From Myxococcota bacterium (lineage in GTDB: Bacteria > Myxococcota_A > UBA796 > UBA2385), in the NCBI GenBank assembly GCA_023150805.1, contig JAKLKF010000010.1:31797-95796 (forward strand): a DNA stretch of 64,000 bases. Reading direction: 5' to 3'. Shown here piece by piece: positions 1 through 14,700 of this stretch (position 1 is its first letter; each line of letters starts with the position of its first letter). Both the position numbers and the translations under genes were made by a program. The notes beneath the pieces were generated by a model that was not told where the DNA came from, ran no database searches, and saw only the letters and a program-made list of their open reading frames with translations.

Positions 1-978
1 GAGGGCGCCCTGCGCGGGGCGATCGTGCACGCCTACGGCACCGCCGCCGAGGAGGACAACGACGGCGCGGGCCCGATGTACCTGACCCGCCACGTGCTGC
101 CGGGCGCGCCGGCCGAGCGGGTGCCCGACGTCGTCATCCTGACCGAGGGCACGGGCGACCGGGCCAAGGGCGCCCTGGGCGTGTACCGCGGCCAGCGCGG
201 CCGGATGCAGATCGAGGTCGAGGTCACCGGCCGCTCCTGCCACGGCTCGATGCCCTGGGAGGGCCTCAACCCCCTGGAGCACGGCGCCCGCATCCTGGTC
301 CAGGCCACCGAGCGCTACGACGCCCGCCAGGGCTTCGCCGACGACGCCTTCCTGGGCCACGGCACCCGCACGGCCTCCTGGGCGACCCTGGACAGCCCCA
401 GCGACTGCGCCGTCCCCGACCGCTTCACCTTCCGCTTCGACCGCCGCCTTACCGTGGGTGAGGATCCGCTCCAGGCGGTCGCCGACGTAGACGGGCTGCC
501 CGCCGTCGCCCAGGCCCGCCAGGCCGGCCTGCAGGTCGACGTGCGCGTGCCCGGCTACGACCAGACCACCTGGACCGGCTACCGCCCCGGCAACCCCCAG
601 ATCTACATGGGCTGGGTCACGCCCGAGGACCACCCCGCCATCCAGGCCGCGGTCACCACCTACGACGCCGTGGTCGGCCCCCACGTGCCCGACGGCCCCC
701 AGGAGGGCGGCCGCATGCGCAAGGCCTGCCGCGTGGACCGCTGGATCTTCAGCACCGACGGCGTCGGCTTCCCGGTCCGCAAGGGCGAGCACGGCATCCA
801 CCACACCGAGCGCAAGCGCTGGGTCTCTGCCGGCGCCTTCGAGCACCCGCCCATGTTCGGCATCGGCCCCGGCATCGAGCAGAACACCCACAAGGTCGGC
901 GAGTGCGTCGACACCCGCGAGCTGCAGCACGCCATCGCCTTCCTGGCCCGGTTCCCCAGCGTGTTCGCGGCGCGCTGA
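1..978 (+). CDS. M20-family metallohydrolase, YgeY type (5' end cut by window)
   Basis: The frame is open from base 1, so the gene begins before the window; the first in-window ATG (base 25) is internal. It is a zinc-dependent M20 peptidase/deacylase. Visible landmarks are the EED metal motif (bases 49-57, EEDNDG), a dimerisation-domain HGSMPWEG motif near base 240, and a C-terminal NTHKVGE segment near base 889 that should hold a metal-ligand histidine. The YgeY subfamily is known from selenium-metabolism clusters. Here the gene converges on a minus-strand block with SsnA and a selenium-dependent xanthine dehydrogenase-like enzyme, which supports that subtype. The substrate is not known; deacylation or cleavage of a small amide is inferred. 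A generic ArgE/DapE deacylase is the alternative. Confidence 0.85.
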   Translation, partial: EGALRGAIVHAYGTAAEEDNDGAGPMYLTRHVLPGAPAERVPDVVILTEGTGDRAKGALGVYRGQRGRMQIEVEVTGRSCHGSMPWEGLNPLEHGARILVQATERYDARQGFADDAFLGHGTRTASWATLDSPSDCAVPDRFTFRFDRRLTVGEDPLQAVADVDGLPAVAQARQAGLQVDVRVPGYDQTTWTGYRPGNPQIYMGWVTPEDHPAIQAAVTTYDAVVGPHVPDGPQEGGRMRKACRVDRWIFSTDGVGFPVRKGEHGIHHTERKRWVSAGAFEHPPMFGIGPGIEQNTHKVGECVDTRELQHAIAFLARFPSVFAAR

Positions 979-1016
979 GCGGCGCCAGGCCAGCGCCTCC
1001 TCCCTGCTGCTCCCTC

Positions 1017-1260
1017 TGCGTCCTCTGCGTCCTCTGTGGTGCCCTTTCGTTCGGGTGCCGGCCGGGATGCTGTGCCGACCCTTGGAATCCACCACAGAGG
1101 ACACGGAGAGCACAGAGGAGGAGCGCAGAGGAGGGCGGGAGGGGGTCGTACTCCGGAGAGGGGAGGCAACCGGCCTGCTGCTGCTCCCTGCTGCGTCCTC
1201 TGCGTCCTCTGCGTCCTCTGCGGTGCCCTTTCGTTCGGGTGCCGGCCGGGATGCTGTGCC
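1017..1260. repeat. Direct repeat pair with an inverted CACAGAGG arm
   Basis: The gene-free stretch 979-1290 is filled by this cassette. A 60-base unit at 1017-1076 recurs at 1201-1260 with one mismatch (base 1037 T against C at 1221). Each unit opens with tandem copies of the 9-mer GCGTCCTCT and ends GATGCTGTGCC. Between them, 1091-1134 holds CACAGAGG-type sequence that is the reverse complement of the CCTCTGTGG opening, so the first unit and the middle arm can form a long hairpin. Elements of this composition are common in bacterial intergenic DNA and I recall them near GxxExxY genes, one of which follows directly. The function is unknown. Confidence 0.85.
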
Positions 1261-1290
1261 CACGACCCTCGCTGGCGGGAACCGGTGGGC

Positions 1291-1680
1291 TCAGGGAGCG
1301 GGGTCGAGGACGAAGCGTCGGATGCCGTCGCGGAGCAGGGGTACGTTGAAGTTCAGGAGCAGGCCGACGGGGTGCTTGGACAGCTTGAGGTAGGTGAGGA
1401 CCTGTGCCTGGTGGACGGGCAGGAGGCGTTCCACCGCCTTCACCTCTACGACAACCAGGCCCTCGACCAGGAGGTCGAGCTTGTAGCCGCAGTCGATCCG
1501 CACTCCGCGGTATTGGACCGGGAGCGGGACCTGCCGCTCGAACTGGATGCCGCAGGTGTGCAGCTCGTAGGCGAGGCAGGCCTCGTAGGCGGACTCCAGC
1601 AGGCCAGGACCGAGCGCCCGATGGACGGCGATGGCTGCGCCGAGGATCTGGTCGGTGACCTGGGAAGCAGGGTCCTGCAC
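1291..1680 (-). CDS. GxxExxY family protein
   Basis: This 129-residue protein carries the family signature GLLESAY (G-x-x-E-x-x-Y) near residue 26, preceded by [12 protein letters not shown]. Further on are the D/E-rich strands [10 protein letters not shown] and VVVEVKAVE, and a closing LLNF and DGIRR segment. The family is related to PD-(D/E)xK nuclease folds (the D...E-x-K pattern is visible as DLLVEG...EVK), but no reaction is established. Length is full for the family. It sits alone on the minus strand between the convergent peptidase and PLP genes, flanked by the 1017-1260 repeat cassette, as if the repeat plus gene were inserted as a unit. Confidence 0.85.
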   Translation of the reverse strand: MQDPASQVTDQILGAAIAVHRALGPGLLESAYEACLAYELHTCGIQFERQVPLPVQYRGVRIDCGYKLDLLVEGLVVVEVKAVERLLPVHQAQVLTYLKLSKHPVGLLLNFNVPLLRDGIRRFVLDPAP

Positions 1681-1723
1681 AGGCTCCTCCGGCGGGGCTG
1701 GTGGTGACTCGGACCAGATACCC

Positions 1724-4440
<2,717 letters not shown>

Positions 4441-4452
4441 GGGGGACTCCGG

Positions 4453-5655
4453 CTACAGGCGGGCCATGGCGGCCCAGAGGAGAGGTGCGGCGGCCCGGGC
4501 GGCGGCCCGGATCTCGTCGAGGTCAGCGTGCACCAGGTGACCGTCCTTCACCACGAGGCGGCCGTCGACCACCACGTGCAGCACGGCGCTGCCGCGGCGC
4601 ACGACCAGGTCCCCCGGCGCGCCGGGCGACCAGGGGGCGGGCGTGGCGAGGAAGGCGCCGGCCAGCAAGGCATGGCCGTGGGACAGGCGGCGGTCGGCCT
4701 CGTCGCGGGACAGGCCCAGCCGCACGGCGGCGTTGCGCTCGGCGATCATCTCGGCGGGCCAGCCGTCGGTGCCCAGGGCCACCCGGTCGCTGGCGCCCAG
4801 GTTGGCCGCGAAGCCGACGCCGTTGCCCTCGTTGCTGCGGGGGTTGTGCACCAGCCAGCAGCGGCGGGCCGAGGCGAGGGTGACCTGGGCGTGGGTGAGG
4901 TGGACGCCATGGGCCAGGACGGAGCCCGGCGGCAGCGCGCCCAGGGCCAGCAGCCGCTCCAGCGGGCCGGCGTGGCGCCGATCCCGGGCGTCCGTCACGT
5001 CGTGGCCGTCCTCGGCCACGTGCACGTGCAGCGGGAGGCCCAGCGCGCCGCACAGGGCGGCCGCCGCCCGGATCGTCTCGTCGGACACGGTGAAGCCCGC
5101 GTGCAGGCCGACCAGGGCGCGCAGGCGAGGGGAGCGGTTCTGGACGGCGAAGCGCCGGCACTCGGCCAGGCCGGCCGCGGCCTCGTCGGGGCCGCCGTTG
5201 CGCTCGGTGGCGCCGTAGGTCAGCAGGCCACGCGCGCCCAGCTCCTCGAAGGCCGCTGCCAGCACGTCGAGCGAGCCCTCGATCATGGACGGTGACTCGT
5301 GGTGGTCCACCAGGCCGGTGGTGCCGGCCAGCAGGGCCTCGGCCAGGTACAGGCGCGCGGCCGCCCGCAGGCTGTCGGGGGTCAGCGCCCGGTCCATGCG
5401 CCACCAGCGCCGCTCCAGGATCTCCAGGAAGCAGGTGGGCGCCGGGTCCAGCGCGGGCAGTCCCAGCGGCGCCAGGCCACTGTACAGGTGGGTGTGGGCG
5501 TTGACCGCGCCCGCTTCGATCAGGTCGTCCGGGCAGGCCAGGACGGGCGCGCCGGGTGCAGGGTGGGCGCTGACCCGGCCCTGGTGGACGTGCACGGTCC
5601 GCCCCGCGCGATCGGGGCCCACCGAGATGCTGCCCGAGGGAGCCGGCGCCGACAT
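4453..5655 (-). CDS. ssnA: SsnA-like amidohydrolase
   Basis: This 400-residue member of the amidohydrolase superfamily has all the expected metal positions: HTH in NAHTHLYSG, a His in LHVHVAED, the His of LAHGVHL and the Asp of GTDGWPAE. SsnA is a putative aminohydrolase or chlorohydrolase that travels with selenium-dependent molybdenum hydroxylases, and it is slightly shorter here than the usual ~440 residues. The gene begins one base after the stop of the hydroxylase gene and is followed 12 bases on by the first PLP gene, so a single transcript is likely. It is expected to act in the cytoplasm on a heterocyclic product such as a purine or pterin, which is inferred from the neighbour. Confidence 0.85.
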   Translation of the reverse strand: MSAPAPSGSISVGPDRAGRTVHVHQGRVSAHPAPGAPVLACPDDLIEAGAVNAHTHLYSGLAPLGLPALDPAPTCFLEILERRWWRMDRALTPDSLRAAARLYLAEALLAGTTGLVDHHESPSMIEGSLDVLAAAFEELGARGLLTYGATERNGGPDEAAAGLAECRRFAVQNRSPRLRALVGLHAGFTVSDETIRAAAALCGALGLPLHVHVAEDGHDVTDARDRRHAGPLERLLALGALPPGSVLAHGVHLTHAQVTLASARRCWLVHNPRSNEGNGVGFAANLGASDRVALGTDGWPAEMIAERNAAVRLGLSRDEADRRLSHGHALLAGAFLATPAPWSPGAPGDLVVRRGSAVLHVVVDGRLVVKDGHLVHADLDEIRAAARAAAPLLWAAMARL

Positions 5656-5656
5656 C

Positions 5657-8296
<2,640 letters not shown>

Positions 8297-8298
8297 CG

Positions 8299-8337
8299 GG
8301 CCTCCGGGGGGAACCGGGCCCTTATGGTGGGGAGGCC
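8299..8337 (-). promoter_or_regulatory. Possible Shine-Dalgarno-masking hairpin before the Mo hydroxylase
   Basis: On the minus strand GGCCTCC (8337-8331) is followed 25 bases later by its exact complement GGAGGCC (8305-8299). The second arm contains the ribosome site (GGAGG-CCCG-ATG). A 7-base GC stem could therefore hide the start of the gene at 8296. I see no known riboswitch fold in the leader. Confidence 0.35.
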
Positions 8338-8440
8338 GGGCTGACGCGGGCTTCTGCGGCGAGGGGACGCAGGCGGGGAGGGAGGAGGGCGGCGTGGTTG
8401 TGGAGCCGGAGGTCCGTTAGCCCGTCGCGCTGGAGGCCCG

Positions 8441-8965
8441 ATGACGCATCGCCTGGCGCCCTGGGCGCTGCTGCTCTCCCTGCCCGGCTGCGGGGCGGAG
8501 GGCCAGGACACGGGGGCGGGCCCGACCGGCAGCTTCCCGGCCGACTCCTCCGCCGAGGGCATCGCGGCCTTCGTGCAGGGCGAGCTGTGGCGGCAGCCGC
8601 CCTGGATCGCCGAGTCCGGGGCCCCGCGGGAGGAGGAGTCGATCAACAGCCCCCACGACCGGGTCCAGGTCTTCCTGAACGACGTGATCCAGGCCTCAGC
8701 CGCCGAGGGCAGGGGCAACTTCGGCGGTGAGCCACACGCCACGGGTAGCATGTCGGTCAAGGTCATCGTCGACGAGGACGACGATAGCGCCCTGGGGCAC
8801 GCGGTCATGCTCAAGCTCGACGGGGACTTCCAGGAGTGGGTCTACTGGTGCGAGGGCCCGTCCAGCCGCTGCGGCGCCGAGCGGGACGAGGAGCAGACCT
8901 GGGGCATCGGGACCGACACCACCTGCGGCATCTGCCACGGGGGCAACGTGTTCAACGCGCAGTAG
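8441..8965 (+). CDS. Small lipoprotein with a C-terminal haem c motif, possibly cytochrome P460-like
   Basis: The 174-residue product starts at an ATG with a strong GGAGG site. It has a short signal peptide ending in a lipobox-like LLSLPGC (C17), so it is predicted to be lipid-anchored outside the inner membrane. Near the C-terminus, CGICHGG is a clear CxxCH haem c motif, ten residues from the end. The middle (GSMSVKVIV..., then DFQEWVYWC) recalls the beta-sheet core of cytochrome P460, whose haem motif is also C-terminal, but I cannot confirm that fold. Two more Cys (WCEGPSSRC) may pair. The gene converges on the molybdoenzyme operon and overlaps its last gene by 14 bases, so an electron-transfer role with it is possible but unproven. 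Confidence 0.65.
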   Translation: MTHRLAPWALLLSLPGCGAEGQDTGAGPTGSFPADSSAEGIAAFVQGELWRQPPWIAESGAPREEESINSPHDRVQVFLNDVIQASAAEGRGNFGGEPHATGSMSVKVIVDEDDDSALGHAVMLKLDGDFQEWVYWCEGPSSRCGAERDEEQTWGIGTDTTCGICHGGNVFNAQ

Positions 8966-9671
8966 GACCGCAGGCGCCCTGGCCCTCCATTCCGGGGATG
9001 GTCACGCACCCGCCGCAGTTGGCGACCTCGTTGGCGTCGTCCTGCTCGAAGAAGTCCAGTGGCGCGGGGCGTACGCCTTCCCGTGCGCACTCTTCGGCCA
9101 CCAGCGTGGCGCACCAGGCCAACAGGGGGCCATAGACGGGATGCGCGACGACGGTGGGCCGGGTGGCGAGAGCGCCGACGAAGGCGCCCAGGTGATCCTG
9201 GAGGAACTTGCGCCGGGCGTCGGCGACGATCTCGGTGCCCTCGGGGTCGTCGATCAGCAGCGCCTGCTTGTGCAACAGGAGCGCGTAGAACTCCAGCTCG
9301 ATGGCCACGTGGTCGGGCAGCTCGGCCGCCTGGTCCTGGGCGAGCTGGAAGCCGAAGGCTTCATAGAAGCCGACGACGTCCGCCAGGTCTCGACCCTTGG
9401 CGAGCCCACGCATGCGACCGTACTCGGTCTCGTAGACCGCCACGCGCTCCCGGCCCTGGTCGAAGCAGGTTGTCCAGGCGCCCTGGACGCCGGTGATCCC
9501 CTCTGCAACCTGGTCGACGAGAGGGCCGAGCCCGGGGTGGCCGCCCAGTTCGGCCCGCAACGCGCCGAGGACATCCACCTGCTCGGGGCCGGGGTAGGAC
9601 ATCGCCACCGAGGCCAGCGTGAAGTCACGGGTGCGTGCGGCCAGTGTGGATGCCGCCGAAGCATCGGTCAT
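8952..9671 (-). CDS. TorD/NarJ-family molybdoenzyme chaperone
   Basis: This 239-residue, mostly helical protein starts at the ATG of an ATGA overlap with the gamma-subunit stop. The first half has YPGPEQVDVLGALRAEL. The family core is visible as ETEYGRMRG (where TorD-like proteins have a Y-x-x-x-F segment), then LADVVGFYEAFGF, PDHVAIELEFYALLLHKQ and FLQDHLGAFVGAL. Such proteins bind the Tat signal of the catalytic subunit and keep it unfolded until the Mo cofactor is in. It is not exported itself (no signal peptide). Its position as last gene after alpha, beta and gamma is the order seen in ethylbenzene dehydrogenase operons (ABCD), whereas dimethylsulfide, selenate and chlorate enzymes place the chaperone before gamma. 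Confidence 0.8.
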   Translation of the reverse strand: MTDASAASTLAARTRDFTLASVAMSYPGPEQVDVLGALRAELGGHPGLGPLVDQVAEGITGVQGAWTTCFDQGRERVAVYETEYGRMRGLAKGRDLADVVGFYEAFGFQLAQDQAAELPDHVAIELEFYALLLHKQALLIDDPEGTEIVADARRKFLQDHLGAFVGALATRPTVVAHPVYGPLLAWCATLVAEECAREGVRPAPLDFFEQDDANEVANCGGCVTIPGMEGQGACGPTAR

Positions 9672-10576
9672 GGCGCCACCGTCAGCGGCAACCAGTTCAT
9701 GTACAGGCTCTTGCGAGAGCCGACCTCGGCCTGGCCTCCCTGCCAGACAGCGAAGGAGACGGCGCTCTTGCCACCAGCAGCCAGCGTTGAGCCCCCGTCG
9801 ATGGTCATCGCCCGGGTCACGACCACCGACCAGGACCCGTCCTTCCACACGCCCCTGCCGTCGCTTCCGTGGCCCGCCTGTACCGCTGAGGTCGAGAAGC
9901 CCTCGGAGACGATCTCATCGACCGCGGTCTTGTGGAAGGACTGGGGGTTGCCGAGCGCGACGCCGGGGTTGAACATCTCTCGTTCGTCCCTGCTCCCCCC
10001 CGGTGCGTCGTGGAACTCCATCGCGTACATGTCGATGGAGGCGTTGGGGTAGAGGCTTGCCATGTCGGGCTTGCCGTGCTCGGCGTCGTGCTGGTACTGG
10101 GCGCGCCAGTGGAAGATGTGCACTGGATCGCCATCTCCGCCCATCATCACCGGTGGCAGCTTCTCGTTATTGAAGGGGAACTGCAACGCCACGGCGTCGG
10201 AGTATTGCCCGAGGCCGCCGGCCTCACTCATTTCTGGATCAGCCCAGCTCAGGCGGAAGGCGACATGCTTGCCATCGTGAACTGCCTGGAGGATCAACTT
10301 CTCGGTGGTGACCAGCGCCGGGCGCGGCGCGATCATGGGCTGGGCGATGAGCGTGATCGCACCAGGAGCGGAGGATCGCCAGTAGGAGGCGTCGGGATCG
10401 GGCTTGGACAGGTCGGCATCCACCCGGGCGACGGTCAGCTCGCTGATCGGCTCCGCCGCGGGCAGTCCGGGCGCCGCGGCGGTGGGCGCGGTGCCCTTGT
10501 CGCCGCAGCCCGGAGTGGAGAGCAGGGAAACCAGCGCAGCCCCGCCGAGCAGGCGGTAGATGTGGGGGCTCTTCAT
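9668..10576 (-). CDS. Haem b-binding gamma subunit of type II DMSO-reductase-family enzyme (lipoprotein)
   Basis: This 302-residue protein belongs to the ethylbenzene dehydrogenase gamma (EB_dh) type. Landmarks are ITLIAQPMIAPR near the N-terminus, HVAFRLSWADPEMSE, DAVALQFPF, IFHWRAQYQHD and the closing GSRKSLYMNWLPL. In this family one haem b is held by a Met and a Lys and passes electrons between the beta subunit and a periplasmic carrier. The N-terminus has a signal peptide ending STPGC (C25), so this copy is probably lipid-anchored, which is unusual for the soluble ethylbenzene and dimethylsulfide enzymes. It lies 15 bases after beta and overlaps the chaperone gene by 4. Confidence 0.8.
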   Translation of the reverse strand: MKSPHIYRLLGGAALVSLLSTPGCGDKGTAPTAAAPGLPAAEPISELTVARVDADLSKPDPDASYWRSSAPGAITLIAQPMIAPRPALVTTEKLILQAVHDGKHVAFRLSWADPEMSEAGGLGQYSDAVALQFPFNNEKLPPVMMGGDGDPVHIFHWRAQYQHDAEHGKPDMASLYPNASIDMYAMEFHDAPGGSRDEREMFNPGVALGNPQSFHKTAVDEIVSEGFSTSAVQAGHGSDGRGVWKDGSWSVVVTRAMTIDGGSTLAAGGKSAVSFAVWQGGQAEVGSRKSLYMNWLPLTVAP

Positions 10577-10591
10577 GGGCAGGGCCTCCGT

Positions 10592-11728
10592 TCAGGGGGT
10601 GTTGTTGCGCACGACGCCCAGGTTGGCGTCGAATGCAGAGCGTTCGAAGATGGATTCGGTCACGGGGACGGAGACCAGCTCGGTTCCGTCCGCGTCGCTA
10701 CCGGTTGCGATCCCCCGCTCGACCTTGAAGCGGTGAAGGATCCGGTCCGTGCTGCCGATCAGGCAGAGCAGGCCCGCGGCCACCGGATCCTGTGGCAGGG
10801 CGCGGTAGCGCTCGATGGCCTCGTGCACCCTGGGGCCGAACATCTGCTCGAGGTAGGCCGGATCAGCGTGGACCGGGGGGATGTAGTAGATGTTCGGTTC
10901 CAGGCCGAGCTGCGGGTAGTAGGGCAGCGCGATCTGCTTCTGGTGGACCAGGTAGTCGATCGGGTTGTCGGCCCGGGCCGACCAGGGGGGGTTGATGAAG
11001 CCCATCACGCGGATCTTGCCGATGCAGTTGACCACGCACTGGGGCTGCACCCCCTGCTCGACCGCCGGATAGCAGCCGATGCACTTCTCGCTGGTGCGGG
11101 TCCAGGGGTTGTACATGGACTTCTTGTATGGACAGGCCCGGACACACTCGCCGTAGCCCTTGCAGCGGGTCTGGTCGATCAGGACGATTCCGTCCTCTTC
11201 CCGCTTGTAGATGGCCTTGCGCGGGCAGGCGGCCAGACAGGCGGGGTAGGTGCAGTGGGCGCACGTGCGCGGGAGGTAGAAGAACCACTTGTCATGTGGG
11301 AGCTGGGCCATGTGACCGCCGCCGTCGACGGTGCCACCGGCGCAGTCGTCCTCGCCGATGTTGGGGTACATCCAGTCCTGATCCTCGGGCGCCCAGTGCA
11401 GGACGCGCTCGCTGGGGGGCGCGGCCTCGACCAGGGTCTTGCCCAGGTACTCGCCGTTGGCCGACCAGTCCTGCCGCCCGAGCTTTTCGAGCACCCGCAG
11501 GTCCCAGGCCAGGGGATAGCCGCCCCAGGGCTTGGTCTCCACGTTGTTCCAGAACATGTACTCCTGGCCCTTGCCGCTGGTCCAGGTGGTTTTGCAGGCC
11601 AGCGTACAGGTCTGGCACGCGATACACTTGTTCAGGTCGAAGACGATGGCCCACTGCTTCTTGGGCCGGTTCTCGTCGTAGGGGTAGGCGATGTCTCGCC
11701 CGAGCTGCCAGTTCTTCACGGTAGACAT
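10592..11728 (-). CDS. Iron-sulfur beta subunit (NarH/NxrB type)
   Basis: This 378-residue ferredoxin-like subunit has the four Cys sets expected for three 4Fe-4S clusters and one 3Fe-4S or 4Fe-4S cluster. They are visible as CIACQTCTLACK near residue 37, CAHCTYPACLAACP, CKGYGECVRACP and CIGCYPAVEQG...CVVNC. In NarH the corresponding fourth set carries a Trp in place of one Cys; in this copy the site reads CIGCYPA, so it has no Trp substitution at that spot. There is no signal peptide, so it is expected to be carried across the membrane with the Tat-tagged alpha subunit. It passes electrons from the Mo site to the gamma haem. It starts 13 bases after alpha. Confidence 0.9.
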   Translation of the reverse strand: MSTVKNWQLGRDIAYPYDENRPKKQWAIVFDLNKCIACQTCTLACKTTWTSGKGQEYMFWNNVETKPWGGYPLAWDLRVLEKLGRQDWSANGEYLGKTLVEAAPPSERVLHWAPEDQDWMYPNIGEDDCAGGTVDGGGHMAQLPHDKWFFYLPRTCAHCTYPACLAACPRKAIYKREEDGIVLIDQTRCKGYGECVRACPYKKSMYNPWTRTSEKCIGCYPAVEQGVQPQCVVNCIGKIRVMGFINPPWSARADNPIDYLVHQKQIALPYYPQLGLEPNIYYIPPVHADPAYLEQMFGPRVHEAIERYRALPQDPVAAGLLCLIGSTDRILHRFKVERGIATGSDADGTELVSVPVTESIFERSAFDANLGVVRNNTP

Positions 11729-11741
11729 GGGGGAGACTCCT

Positions 11742-14700
11742 TCAGACCTTGCCGATGAAGGCGCCGCTCAGGTAGGCGGTCATGGTTTCGTTTTCGTAGG
11801 TGGGTCGCAGGCCGAGCTCCGCCGGGCGCCACAGGCCGCTCCCGCCCATGCCGCCGTCCTCGGCCTTCTCGAACTTGACGAAGGCCTCGCGCGGGGCGCC
11901 GACGGGGCAGTGCACGTCGGGGAGGAAACCCTTCATCAGGGCTTGCCCGAACATGTCCTTGTGGACCAGGCTCTCGGTCATCTGGGTGGGCTTCAGCCAG
12001 GCGCGAGTGGCGCTCTGGTGCGAGCCATAGCGATACATCGCCTGGTAGTGGGTGTCGGGGTTCTTGGCCAGGCCGTCCGGCCGGGTCTCCTGTCCCCGGA
12101 TGCTGCCGAAAGTGGCACCGTACATGTTGTGCCAGGTGCGGGTGATGCCGCGGGGCGTGCCCGGGTAGAAGCGGACACGGAGCATCAGGCGAGCGAGCTT
12201 GTACTCCTCTGTGCCCGCCTTCCAGCCGCGGTAGGGGCGATCCTCCGGGTCGGCGTCCACGTAGACGTAGTCGCCTTCCTGCAGGCCGAGCTCCTTGGCG
12301 TCCTGCGGGTGCATGTCGACGTAGCCCTCGGTGACGGAAGGCATGCGCTTGTCGTGGCGGTACACGTCGCCGAAGGGGCCGAAGAGCACGCCGGTGAAGT
12401 CGGTGTCGACCGGGGTGGTGTGCGCGCCATGGCGGTACTTGGGGGTGTGGTAGACGAACTTGTGGCCCTTGGCGACCAGCGGGTGCTTCGTCTTGAGCAG
12501 GTCCTCCACCGAGTACTGGACATGCCGCCCCTGGCGGACCTCGGACCCGACGTCCTCCCTCCTCAGTCCATAGGTCTCGGGCGGTGTGGGTCGCAGGGCG
12601 GGGTGCGGCGCCGCTGCGATGGCGTTGGGCTCGTAGAAGGTCGAGTCCACCGGCTCGCGGTGTACGATCAAGTTCTCACCGTTATCGATGAACTCCTGCT
12701 CGAAGCGGTAGTACTCCAGCCGCCCGCTCTTGGTGTGCCAGGGCTGTTCGCCGCGGGCCTGTTCGAAGGAGGACATCCGCGGGTAGGTGCGCATGTTCAC
12801 GAGTGCAGGGATGCCTTGCTTGGCCAGGGCGTGCAGCTCATTGATGTCATAGCCCGTCAGGGAGAAGGAACCGTCGATGATGCGCTGCAGGTACACCTCG
12901 ACCTGCTCGTGGTCGACGAAGTGCCAGGCCTGGGCGAAGCGCGGGTCCGCCAGGCGGGAGCCGATCGCCTTGCTCACGCCAGCGATGATCTCGATGTCGG
13001 ACTTGGTGTCAAAGACCCGTCGGATGGGCGACTTCGGGAAGATCTGGACGAAGGGGTTCGTGCAGCTCCCCGTCATGTCGATGTGGCGGAACTCGGCCCA
13101 GGAGTCACAGGCGAACACGATGTCGGCGTACTCGCAGGAGCCGGTCCACCACCAGTCAGAGTAGGCGATCATCTCGATGCGCGGCAGCGTGTTGTGCACC
13201 ACGTCGAAGTGCCACTTCACGTTGCCGATGACCGAGTTGCTGTTGTTCAGCCACATCGCCTTGGTCGGCGCCGGCATGTGGCCCGCGCCCGTCAGCAGCG
13301 CGTGGCCCACGCGCAGGGGACGATCGCCGTTGTTGAAGTAGTGCAGCGACTCGTAGTGGCTGTACTTGTGGAGGCTCACCTTGCCCTTGGGGTCGAGCTG
13401 GAGGTGGTAGGGGTCCTCCGTCGTGTACAGCGGCATCCCGCCGAAGATGGCGGCGCGGTAGTTGCCGGCGTAACTCCCGACGTTCCCTCCGGGGAAACCC
13501 AGGTTTCGGGTCAGGCCGGCGACCAGCAGGATCGCCCTGTCCTTGAGGTCGGCGTTGAAGAACTGGTTGGGCCCCATTCCGGTGGCGAAGATCGTCTTCT
13601 CGGGGTTGGCGGCGATCTCGCGCGCGAGTGCGCGGATCGACTCCTCCGGTGCACCCGTGATGGCCGAGACCTGGGCGGCCGTCATGTTCTCGTCGAGGTA
13701 CTGGGCGAGCAGCGAGAAGTGCGTGCGTGCCTCGACCTCGGTGCCGTCGGCGAGCTTGACCTTCACGGCTGCCTTGAGGTCCGGACGGACCCCGCGGGCG
13801 CGCGGGCCCACCTGGTCGCGGGTGATCCGGACCGGGCGCCCCGACCCGGCATCCCACACCACGTAGGCGCCCATGTCCGGGAGCAGGCTCTCGGGGATGA
13901 GCTGCTCCTTGTGGGTCTTTCCGGGGGCCGGCTTGGTTCCGGCGGGCACGATGCCGGCGCTGCCCAGCCCTTCACCCTTGCCGGGCTCCTCCAGGCCCTG
14001 GACCTCGCCAGGGCGCAGGGGCTGCAGAGTGTCCATCCGGATCAGGAAGGGCAGGTCGGTGTTGGTCTCCACCCAGGTCTTGTCGTACAGGCCTTCCGAA
14101 ATGATCGTCTGGGCGAAGCCGAGCGCCAGCGCGGGGTCCGTACCGGGGCGGATGACCAGGACCTCGTCGGACTTGCTGGCGGTGGCACTGTACTCGACGG
14201 TGATCGCCACGACCTTGGTGCCCTTGAGGCGAGCCTCGGTCATCCAGTGGCTGTCGGGCATCTTGGTCGTGATCCAGTTCATGCCCCAGACGAAGCAGAG
14301 CTTGCTGTGCTCGACCGAGAACAGGTCGAAGTCGTTGGTCTGCGCGCCTGTCACCATCGGGTGTCCTGGGGGCAGGTCGGTGTGCCAGGAGTAGCTGTCC
14401 CAGCCCCTGGCGCCGTGCGCCTTCTCGGGGCCCACACCGCGGATCGCGTCGTCGGCCAGCGCCATCAGGTTGGCGAACCGGTACAGCCCGAAGATCCGCG
14501 TGGCGCCCAGGAAGGCCATGCCCCCCCGGACCTTGATGCTCTGCGTGCCCGCTCCCTCCATAGCCTCGATCATCGCTGGATCGTAGTCCTGCGCCTTCAG
14601 CCGGGCCGCGCCCTCATCGCCCGAGTACGCCTGCGCGATGTTGAGCATGGCGCGGGCGGAGTAGTCGTAGGCCTCGTCCCACTCCATGCGCAGCCAGGTG

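Noticed and set aside
1191..1222. Tandem GCGTCCTCT copies as a CRISPR or CRISPR-like array
   Set aside because: Repeat unit is 9 bases, copies are directly adjacent with no spacers, and there are no cas genes.
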